The notes beneath the pieces were generated by a model. That model ran no database searches and had not been told where the DNA came from. It was given only the letters and a program-made list of their open reading frames with translations. A stretch of 17,683 nucleotides of DNA, from assembly GCA_009193035.1 (NCBI GenBank), contig SWDT01000237.1:1-17683 (forward strand), given 5' to 3'. Position numbers and translations under genes: made by a program. Of the stretch, positions 9,326 through 16,089 are shown piece after piece. Every line of letters starts with the position of its first letter. Position 1 is the stretch's first letter. This DNA is from Halicephalobus mephisto (Eukaryota > Nematoda > Chromadorea > Rhabditida > Panagrolaimidae).

Positions 9326-11219
9326 ATGCACTATATTTTCTTCAAATTGCAAACTTTACCTTTTTCGCATTTACTCCTACAGTATGCCAGGTTAATTCTG
9401 AAGTTTTTATTGACGGCAATTTTGACGGTATTTGTTTTATTTTTGACATCTACAATAACTGAGGAAAACGAGGGTACTGTAGCTGAGATTCACGTTTCTT
9501 CAAGATTGTCAAAGATATTCGATACTGTAGGGCATTCCGAAAAGTACTGTGTTGTTTACAATTACTGGCAAGCTGATGGAAAGTACACTGAAAACCACAT
9601 CACTTTGGTTCTGCACTCTACGGTGGAGTATCTGAATTTTTTGGAAGATCAACTGAAAACTTGGCAAGGAGGGATTTCGATCGCTTTGTTGATCCCCAAT
9701 CCTTCGATCCAACCAGATTTAAATAATACAGTTAATTTTTGGAAAAGTTCACAACACTTCAAAGTAAGCTAACTTTTGTGATCTAGCTACAGTACTCCGT
9801 TTAGACAGTCATTTCGCTTCTGGAAACATCTTCAATTTTGGAAATCAAAAAATCCAATCAAGTTTCTCTTCATTTATTTTTTGAGAAACAAAATTACAGT
9901 AACTGTCCGATGATAAACATTCCGATTTATTTGAACTACCAGAGTTACGGTATAAAGGACCTCCAGAAGTTCGGCAAAGTTACGGAACTTTATCCTATAA
10001 ACACGGCCAGGAACATAGCCAGAAAAGGAATCAAAACAGAGTTATTCATTTCTGGCGACATTGAGCAATTTTACGTAACCAATTTTGAACCCAGAATGTA
10101 CAAGTTAGCTGAAAAGGTTTTATTGGAGTAAGTTTTCAGATAAGAGACAACGATCGGGAATAATTAATCAAGATTAGTACTTTGTTCAATCAACTTTTTA
10201 ATCGTCAAAATTCGATATCAACGTTGATTATTAAAATTCAACGTCAATATTGATTGTCAAAGTTTAATATCGATGTTGACTATCAGTTCGATATCACTGT
10301 TGATCGTCAAAGTTCGATATCAATGTTGACTATCAGTTCGATATTAACATTGATCGTCAAAGTTCGATATCAACGTTAACCATCAGTTCGATATCCGTGT
10401 TGGTCGTCAAAGTTCGACATTAATGTTGATTATTAAATTTTAGAGTCGAAATTTAGGTTTTTCGTCCCAAAAATACGCTCTCTAAAGTGGTTGCGCTTTG
10501 ACGGGACTAATCCCTTCCTAACACCATTAAAAATGAAAATATACAAAAATAAACAAGTCAAAAAATCTTCATTAATTCTATTGTATTATGATTTGATTGT
10601 TTTACTATATAGAAACATTCTTTTTAGATTACTTTTGTTATTACTTTTTAGAGAAAAAAAACAAACAGTTCTCATTCATCGTCGATTCGAAATCCGCGAA
10701 GATGTCCAAGTTCCTAAAAACAAACAAGAATTATTAATTCTTCTCCAAAATCATCGAGCTTTCAAGTTCCATCAACTCTACAACGGCATCGCTCACGTCA
10801 TTCCTAATCTTCGATCCTGGCTGAAAACTGAAGAAAACACAAAAGAATCCCAAATTACAGAAGTTTTGTCTTACCAGAACAGCAAATGGGAACCTCAATT
10901 TGTCGGAGATTCCAGAGTTCCATTCCACGATGAACAGTTTCCTTACAGATACAGAACTAATCAGCAATTAGTAAATTTATTTTAAATTCTAACGATAATT
11001 TAAATTTCCAGGGTCAACATTTTGTGTTTTATGAATTTTACTTTTTCCGTCGTGAGTGACGTTTTCTCGATCCATCGAGGAGTGGTCAAAGGTTCCATGC
11101 CGAAGTACAGACAGTTCGCCAAGATGGTGAGTAAGCTGAAGCCGTATCCGATTAGATCTAGGTTTCTGTCCGAGCTGTCAAAAAAGTACCCAGGGATGAA
11201 GAAAAAGTGTTTTGCGTAA
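9326..11219 (+). CDS. GT49-family glycosyltransferase (LARGE/B4GAT1- and nematode BGNT-like), 4 exons
   Basis: A type II Golgi membrane glycosyltransferase of the family holding B4GAT1 and the GT49 half of LARGE; the substrate cannot be told from sequence. Exons inferred: 9326–9763, 9805–10127, 10652–10970, about 11012–11219; roughly 428 aa. Residues 29–50 form a signal-anchor helix (ILKFLLTAILTVFVLFL). The family core follows: ENHITLVLHSTVEYL, then YPINTARNIARKGIKTELFISGDIE, where GDIE sits at the metal-binding DXD/DXE position. Later come HRRFE, PFHDEQF, and F.FSVVSDVFSIHRG near the end. Introns are 41, 524 and about 41 bp. The last junction does not keep frame: with the AG at 11010–11011 the product would stop 15 codons into the last exon, whereas family similarity continues in a frame starting one base later. 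This could be a sequencing error, an allele or a pseudogene. The start codon has no clear TTTCAG acceptor nearby. Confidence 0.85.
10128..10651 (+). repeat. GT49 intron 2 containing a 50-bp minisatellite (about 10203–10430)
   Basis: The intron runs GTAAGT…ACTTTTTAG. Inside, a tandem array has an exact 50-bp period: TATCAGTTCGATAT begins at 10281 and 10331, with a CATCAGTTCGATAT copy at 10381. CGTCAAAGTTCGATAT-type copies start near 10305, 10355 and 10405. Each 50-bp unit is two related halves of about 25 bp (…GTCAAAGTTCGATATCAAYGTT and …TATCAGTTCGATATCACTGTT), giving about 4.5 full units plus more diverged flanking half-units. The units contain the palindrome GATATC. Confidence 0.8.
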
Positions 11220-11569
11220 AGATAGAGAATAATCTAGGAATAAATTACAGTAATGAAAATAATGTTAAATTTCTGAAATTTAATTTCAATCGTGTTAGAA
11301 TTCAGTCAAAATTTAAAAACTTCGGAAATCGATGGAAAATTATGTTATCGAATTTAATGCTCAAGATTCCGGGAATTCGTGCTGAGGTAATTTCGTAATA
11401 GTACTTTTTTGTTATGTTTACCATGGTGTGATTTGTGGGTTTTCATCATTACTACGTCATTGCCAACGTCTTCAGTCGGTTCGAACAGCTCAGATAAGAG
11501 AGCTTTAGTGTAGGTGTCGGAAAGCTAGATCTGACCTCATCTAGTCCGAAACTAATATGGAAGGAAAAA

Positions 11570-11645
11570 CGTCTCTCGGCAGGCATCGAACCCGTATCGT
11601 CTTGCTATCCGGGCAAGTGCTTTTCTCTTAAGCTACGAGAGCGAC
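11570..11645 (-). repeat. tRNA-derived (SINE-like) element, antisense
   Basis: On the minus strand this reads like a degenerate tRNA. The internal promoter B box GGTTCGATGCC fits GGTTCGANNCC exactly, and TAGCTTAAGAG resembles an A box. The anticodon arm has a perfect 5-bp stem (CTTGC/GCAAG) around a 7-base loop, CCGGATA. The T stem pairs 4 of 5, and the acceptor stem only about 5 of 7. The loop lacks the universal U33, so a working tRNA is unlikely. A run of five T follows at once on the minus strand (plus 11565–11569), a possible Pol III terminator. Best read as the head of a tRNA-derived SINE or a tRNA pseudogene. Confidence 0.6.
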
Positions 11646-11739
11646 CTTTCCCATTCCATTCCTGGAAGCAGAATCGTTTCTCCTGAACGATCGCTCATTT
11701 CTCGCTACGCTTAATATCGCGACAGTAGGATTGTAGTAG

Positions 11740-11750
11740 TATATAAAGGG
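11740..11750 (+). promoter_or_regulatory. TATA-box candidate
   Basis: TATATAAAGGG is a close match to a strong core-promoter TATA box. It lies just upstream of the tandem array and about 220 bp before the adenain-like protease start at 11970, pointing toward that gene. Function is inference. Confidence 0.4.
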
Positions 11751-11753
11751 GGT

Positions 11754-11912
11754 TTCTAGCGCATCCAGAAACCCACAAACCCCACACAGTCTATTTTACC
11801 TGTAAAAATGTCTATTTTACCTGTAAAATGCCTAGCGCACCTCAAAAACCCACAAATCCCACAGTCTATTTTACCTATAAAAATGTCTAGCGCAACAAAA
11901 ACCCACAAACCC
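11754..11912. repeat. Tandem repeat array beside the Maverick-like protease gene
   Basis: Three copies of CTAGCGCA start at 11756, 11832 and 11887. Each is followed by an ACCCACAAAYCCC motif and then TCTATTTTACCTRTAAAAATG. The TCTATTTTACC…ATG block is itself doubled at 11790–11830 and present again at 11864–11885. The base period is about 55 bp, with the 21-bp duplication accounting for the 76-bp first spacing. Confidence 0.75.
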
Positions 11913-11969
11913 CAATTCTCATTTTTTATACTTTTTTCCGATAATTTTTATAATTTTTTTATGATTTAA

Positions 11970-12359
11970 ATGTTTATTAACAAACCATTAACAAATTACG
12001 AGATTATACATTTAGCTAAAGAATTAAAAATAAAAAATTTCAGAGGAGTTTTTATGAGGGATACACTTCCGGGTAAGGTTAATGATGAGGAGTGTGGAGT
12101 TGTAAATTTAGACGAGAGTAAAAATAGTGGTACTCACTGGCTTTGTTATTATAAAAATAAAGAAAAGAGTTATTATTTTGATTCTTTCGGATTGGATCCA
12201 CCACGAGAATTACAGAATTATTTAAATTCACAAATTGAATTATCAACTTTTCAAATTCAAAAGTTTAATACACATCTCTGTGGATATTATTGTTTACTTT
12301 TTCTAAAATTATTGGAGAAATATGATTTTAAAGAAATTATATTTAATCTTTTAATATAA
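11970..12359 (+). CDS. Maverick/Polinton adenain-like cysteine protease
   Basis: An adenovirus-type protease (C5 fold), which in adenoviruses and predicted Polinton virions matures capsid proteins. The protein is 129 aa, intronless, somewhat shorter than many family members. It opens with the Polinton-typical NKPLTNYEIIHLAKELKI and has FRGVFMRDTLP and CGVVNLDES. Catalytic positions line up with adenain: His56 (GTHW), Asp71 (YYFDSFG; Asp or Glu), Gln97 for the oxyanion hole, and Cys104 (NTHLCGYYC), with Gln exactly seven residues before Cys as in adenain. The active site looks intact. The C-terminus ends soon after the catalytic helix. A short AUG–stop (ATG ATT TAA) at 11961–11969 ends directly before the start. 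The next gene is convergent, 82 bp away. Confidence 0.88.
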   Translation: MFINKPLTNYEIIHLAKELKIKNFRGVFMRDTLPGKVNDEECGVVNLDESKNSGTHWLCYYKNKEKSYYFDSFGLDPPRELQNYLNSQIELSTFQIQKFNTHLCGYYCLLFLKLLEKYDFKEIIFNLLI

Positions 12360-12441
12360 TAACAGTAGTATTGTAAAAAAGTTATAATTATATATTAACT
12401 CTCATAATAGAAACAAAATCCTTGAATAGATAGATATCTAA

Positions 12442-14562
12442 TTAGTTAAACGTGGTAAAACCTAATAGAACAGGAGTAAAATTTTTATTGCATTGCGGAC
12501 AAATTGCTTCTTGGAAATTACCTTTGAACTTGTTCGCTGGTGATGATTCCTTACACTTTGGACAGGTGTATGGTAATGATTTAATACTTTGAGGAATTTT
12601 ATCAATAAGATTTGTTCCAGATTTTTTCAGTTCTTCGTAAGCAGCCTTCTCACCGGATGTCAGATCATTTAGAGTCCAAAAAACATCATAGAATTTTAAA
12701 TTAAGAACTGAGGCATTCTCAACTCTGAAAAATCCATCATCGGCCCATTCGGTTCCCCAACTATTCATGAATAGTAAGTATTCTGGAGTAACCTTCATAA
12801 GTACAACGGCATGTCCTCTATTTTCACCTTTAGTTGAACTACTTAGATGTGTCTCTCTGAGGATCCCTTGCTCATTAGATCTATAAAAGTTACTAAAATC
12901 CGTCCACTGATTATCATAAAGACGGAAAGTTGCCACGACTGGACGACGTTTTGATATAGCAATCTTCGCCCCTCTTTCATCCACCTCTTTGCATTTTAAA
13001 CGATATTTTTTACAGTATTTTTCGAGAACATTTCTAGTGACTGCACCATTTTCTCCATAGTCCTTAATCATATCCTCACGAAGCTTTTCAAATTTTTTAA
13101 TCCTTTCCTCTCTTTCATAAATTCTCTTCTGAGCTAAATGTATGACGGTTGCAGAGGCATTCGCATAACAGGTACCTCCTACTTGTCTCGGAGATTTTGT
13201 GCCCGAGATTTTAAGATTGATATACTCATCTAGAGATGCCCTTGTTATGATATTGAGAACCGGACCAATGTCTTTAGCAGATATAATGTCTCCAATTTCA
13301 GAAATGATATCTGGATGATTTGCTTGGATGAATAATTTGCTTTCACCTTCTATACCCAGACCCCAACCTCTTTCCAATAGGATACTCAGCATTGGATGCG
13401 AATTATCAACTGCTGTTGCTAGATTAAACATCTTTTTCCCCCCATTGGACCAATTATCTTGAGGATAATAATGCAACTGCCGAGGGTTGTTTAAATTTTC
13501 AGATGTCAGCAAGCATATAATAACTGTTATACCTAAATCCTTAAAATGTTGAGCAAAAGGTTCTGGATCTCCATCTGTAGATTCTCCGTCTGTGATAAGA
13601 AATAAGATATTCTCTTGATAATTCGAACTAAATAAATTTGTGGCTAGATTCAGTGCTTTGCACATAGGAGTGTATCCATAAATGTAAGGCTCGATATGCT
13701 TGACTACTTTATCGAGCTTTTCTTTGTTTAACTTTTTATTTGTGGCTTCATCACTCAACGTTTCATCTGAGGTTTTATCATCCAATGCCTTTTTTAAAAT
13801 GGAGTGGGCTTCTGTAATTTCAAGACTCTTAGGATTTTTAATTTTTTTCAATTTATAAGTAATAAAATCATTCTTGGCTTTTTCTGAAATTTCTTTCGTT
13901 CTTTCTTCTTCCTTTTCTTTCATTTTTCTCATTCCATATACAGTTCCTGCACCTGCAGCAGCTCCTGCATATGATGCCACAATTAATGATATACCCATAG
14001 TAATAGGTGCAAAAATGCTTCCAAGAACCAATCCTATCCCAGCTCCTTTTCCCGCAATCTCTTTTACTGGCTTATCAGCAAGTTTATAAGTTTCATTTAC
14101 AGCTCCAGTCTTACAAACAGAGGGCAAGGATTTAATAACTTCATATAATTTGTCTTCATTTTCTGGAATACGTACAAGTTCATATAGAAATGCACATTCT
14201 TCATCTGTTAAATGTTTATCAATAAATTCCTTCGCATAAAGAACTCGTTTTGACTTTAATAATTCATCAAGGTTAGATTTACCATTTGGAATGTCTATTT
14301 TTTCGTTTAAATCAACAAGAAAGCGTATCATAGCAAGTAAATCACAAGTTTGTACATCCTTTGTACATAGACCAAATGCTAATGAAAATACTTTCTTGGC
14401 AGTATTTGAATTAATTTCTTTTTTTAAAATTTCAAATATAGTCTTTATCACTGATTCAATTTTAGAGATGTCTTGATCGTCTAATCTTTCATGTGCTTGG
14501 TAACTTTTTTTCATCGAGCCAGAAACATCAACTAGAATTCCGACTATGGTTTCTTTGTCCAT
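12442..14562 (-). CDS. Split vWA domain – glycine-rich hydrophobic segment – papain-like protease – zinc ribbon protein
   Basis: A 706-aa intronless protein. Start chosen at ATG 14562; an in-frame GTG lies four codons upstream. Residues 7–17 carry the vWA MIDAS motif DVSGS (D12, S14, S16). The remaining vWA parts come much later: a TPM threonine near 298 and LITDGESTDG near 323–332. An insertion of about 200 residues separates them. It includes a glycine/alanine-rich hydrophobic stretch at 172–209 followed by a charged helix. Residues 455–640 form a C1A papain-like protease: Gln460 and Cys465 (QVGGTC), His584 (RGHAVV), Asn600 (MNSWG). At 667–691, CPKC…CPQC forms a zinc ribbon. Similar vWA–papain proteins occur, as I recall, in molluscs and some bacteria, with no known role. 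A TTTTTTCAG acceptor lies 43 nt before the ATG (minus strand, plus 14606), so a leader may be spliced on. Probably element cargo because Maverick-type genes flank it on both sides; a host gene is the alternative. Confidence 0.85.
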   Translation of the reverse strand: MDKETIVGILVDVSGSMKKSYQAHERLDDQDISKIESVIKTIFEILKKEINSNTAKKVFSLAFGLCTKDVQTCDLLAMIRFLVDLNEKIDIPNGKSNLDELLKSKRVLYAKEFIDKHLTDEECAFLYELVRIPENEDKLYEVIKSLPSVCKTGAVNETYKLADKPVKEIAGKGAGIGLVLGSIFAPITMGISLIVASYAGAAAGAGTVYGMRKMKEKEEERTKEISEKAKNDFITYKLKKIKNPKSLEITEAHSILKKALDDKTSDETLSDEATNKKLNKEKLDKVVKHIEPYIYGYTPMCKALNLATNLFSSNYQENILFLITDGESTDGDPEPFAQHFKDLGITVIICLLTSENLNNPRQLHYYPQDNWSNGGKKMFNLATAVDNSHPMLSILLERGWGLGIEGESKLFIQANHPDIISEIGDIISAKDIGPVLNIITRASLDEYINLKISGTKSPRQVGGTCYANASATVIHLAQKRIYEREERIKKFEKLREDMIKDYGENGAVTRNVLEKYCKKYRLKCKEVDERGAKIAISKRRPVVATFRLYDNQWTDFSNFYRSNEQGILRETHLSSSTKGENRGHAVVLMKVTPEYLLFMNSWGTEWADDGFFRVENASVLNLKFYDVFWTLNDLTSGEKAAYEELKKSGTNLIDKIPQSIKSLPYTCPKCKESSPANKFKGNFQEAICPQCNKNFTPVLLGFTTFN

Positions 14563-14995
14563 TGTAGTTTTCACTCACTTTTTACAAGTGTTTCACGCAG
14601 AAAATCTGAAAAAATTAAAATCATGTAAACTATGCTAAGATTTAGAATCAGGAAATACGATTATGTCTGGGAATCAAGGAAGCCGGCACGCTTTTAAAAT
14701 CAACACAAAAACATTAGATTTTAAGCAATAATCATAGGTTTCAATCAATTCACTAACTTTCCCCCATCGACCATGGCCAGGACACCTATCATAGACTGCT
14801 TACTGAGCCATAAATGACAATTAGTCCTAACTGTAGTTTATCACCTCTGAGGCGTGTCTCATTTTATGTTTTGATAATACTTTTTTGTCGAATAACATTG
14901 CTCTATTAAACGAGATAACCATTTTCTGTCTTGTAACCCAGAAACGATTTCATTAAAAAGAGGAAAATAATCATGAAACTTTTCTTAATTAATAA
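14563..14995. promoter_or_regulatory. Divergent intergenic region between the vWA–papain gene and the structural-type gene
   Basis: A 433-bp stretch with the starts of two divergent genes at its ends, so it should contain both promoters. A minus-strand splice acceptor TTTTTTCAG is at about 14606–14615. At the right end, an 8-codon frame begins ATG at 14973 and its TGA (14997–14999) overlaps the ATG of the next gene (14996–14998). No repeat or RNA gene is seen. Confidence 0.5.
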
Positions 14996-15463
14996 ATGAC
15001 GGTTTTCATTTTAGAACTAACATCCAATGATTCAATTTTCGAATATTCTTTTCCACAAGAGCTTTTGCGTAAGAAGTACAAAATAGGAGTTATAAAATTA
15101 GATGGTGATCTAGAAATTAAAAGTAAAATAAATATAAACAATATAAATAAAAATGATCAAAATAATAATGACGATAATTCGACTTCCTCAAACTTTTACT
15201 CAGGCAATACTAATAAAATCGATAATATTTTTATTACATCTAATTTAATTGAGGATTCTTATGTTAATAAAAAGATGCTAAATTCAATTTATAGGTTTAG
15301 ACCTATGGATAAGGTAGAAATAGAACCAAATAATATTATTTATCATGAAGTAACCAACAGACCAAATAAAATAAATTTAAAATTGGTAGATATTAACAAT
15401 ACTTTGATTGATTTTAAGAACATTAACATTTTTATTGAGTTGGATTTGAAAGAAGTATCATAA
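14996..15463 (+). CDS. Maverick/Polinton structural-type protein (putative minor capsid/penton-related)
   Basis: A 155-aa intronless protein. The N-terminus (ILELTSNDSIFEYSF, residues 5–19) and C-terminus (NKINLKLVDINNTLIDF…IFIELDLK, residues 124–152) match, as I recall them, the two ends of a beta-rich protein common in animal Polintons: a 'SNxS…YP' opening and a closing 'I.I.l.D.nG..idF.ge.I.I.L.L' strand pair. The family has been linked to virion structure, but I cannot say which capsid protein it is. The middle (residues 47–75) is Asn/Asp-rich low complexity, and the protein is shorter than the relatives I remember, so it may be reduced. It overlaps the next gene tail to tail by 6 bp. Confidence 0.5.
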   Translation: MTVFILELTSNDSIFEYSFPQELLRKKYKIGVIKLDGDLEIKSKININNINKNDQNNNDDNSTSSNFYSGNTNKIDNIFITSNLIEDSYVNKKMLNSIYRFRPMDKVEIEPNNIIYHEVTNRPNKINLKLVDINNTLIDFKNINIFIELDLKEVS

Positions 15464-15826
15464 GGAAATTTTAGTATTTTCAGTATATGGAGGAATTATT
15501 TTAAATCCAGAACCTGTTACATTTTTTCCTACTAAATAGTCGATAAATTCTTTATTTTCCTTTGTTAATTTCTTTTTTCTAGGTTTTTTGGATGAGACTT
15601 TAGTTCCATCTTTATTTGACTTTACAATCATTTCATTATCGATATTATTATTAATTCCAAGTTGACTCACTTTACAGTCATCATCATTATTATTAATTGA
15701 CAGCTTATTCGTCTCATGATTCTTATCATCATCGCGAAGCTTGATCAGCTCGATTTTATTAGCAGCATTTTCATCCAATAGCTTATATTTTTTATTTTTT
15801 TCGGTCACCGAAAATACGAACACCAT
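15458..15826 (-). CDS. Small hypothetical protein, basic, Asn/Asp-rich
   Basis: 122 aa, ATG at 15826, not recognised. Residues 1–8 are hydrophobic (MVFVFSVT); 30–65 are Asp/Asn-rich; 80–86 (KKPRKKK) is a strong nuclear-localisation-like basic patch. The C-terminus has VTGSGFKIIPPY; the TGSG resembles, but does not fit exactly, the (M/I/L)XGXG site cut by adenain-type proteases. It is convergent with the structural-type gene, overlapping by 6 bp, and it lies downstream of the envelope-like gene on the same strand. Compact packing supports a real gene; the simple composition does not. Function unknown. Confidence 0.4.
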   Translation of the reverse strand: MVFVFSVTEKNKKYKLLDENAANKIELIKLRDDDKNHETNKLSINNNDDDCKVSQLGINNNIDNEMIVKSNKDGTKVSSKKPRKKKLTKENKEFIDYLVGKNVTGSGFKIIPPYTENTKISL

Positions 15827-16014
15827 TTAATATATTAATTTTTTCAATTCTTATTTAATGAGATAATGGATGGGAAGTTAGTTAGACTCGGCTTTCTTTC
15901 AACTTTAAGAGGTTTCATTTCTATTTTCCCAGTTGGAATTGATTTATCCTAAAAAAAAACTAATTTAATTCTACTTTGTTTCCTTTTATTTAAAGAAAAC
16001 TGTGGTGATACAAT
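15827..16014. other. Intergenic stretch downstream of the envelope-like gene
   Basis: 188 bp of AT-rich DNA between the end of the envelope-like gene with its extension and the start of the small basic protein. A minus-strand AATAAA can be read near 15987–15993, suitable as a polyadenylation signal for the envelope-like gene. Nothing else is seen. Confidence 0.4.
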
Positions 16015-16089
16015 TTAAATCAAAGATCTAGCAATAAACACATAAATTAGTGTCGAAGCAATTGTTACATAAATTCTCCAATACTTCAA
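16015..16089 (-). other. Transmembrane-like segment directly after the TGA of the envelope-like gene
   Basis: In the same frame as the envelope-like protein, 24 further codons follow the TGA before a TAA at 16015–16017. They encode an aromatic and hydrophobic run (IYVTIASTLIYVFIA) with a flanking Trp-Arg before it and Arg after it, which is how a C-terminal membrane anchor with a very short tail looks. The ORF upstream has no other anchor. Confidence 0.55.

Larger units (their letters stand above)
11220..11969. other. Transition region between host gene and Maverick-like genes
   Basis: This stretch has no supported coding gene. It holds, in order: AT-rich sequence after the GT49 stop; a 14-bp motif at about 11433–11446 (plus strand GATTTGTGGGTTTT) that is the inverse of motifs at 11765–11910; an antisense tRNA-like element; a TATA box; and a tandem repeat array. 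If the right part is a Maverick/Polinton, its left terminus most likely lies here. I could not define a terminal inverted repeat or target-site duplication, because the other end is outside the window. Confidence 0.5.

Noticed and set aside
10203..10430. Regular repeats considered as a CRISPR array
   Set aside because: Both halves of each 50-bp period are related repeats with no unique spacers, and the locus is a eukaryotic intron.
11207..11398. 63-codon plus-strand frame after the GT49 stop
   Set aside because: Starts on a non-ATG codon overlapping the GT49 end; Asn/Lys-rich AT noise.
11570..11645. Functional tRNA gene
   Set aside because: Missing U33, imperfect acceptor and T stems; better explained as a SINE head or pseudogene.
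13874..14089. 71-codon plus-strand hydrophobic frame
   Set aside because: Mirror of the glycine-rich hydrophobic segment of the vWA–papain gene.
15458..15826. PPxY late-domain motif in the small basic protein
   Set aside because: The sequence is IIPPYT: PPY without the required spacing, so not a PPxY motif.
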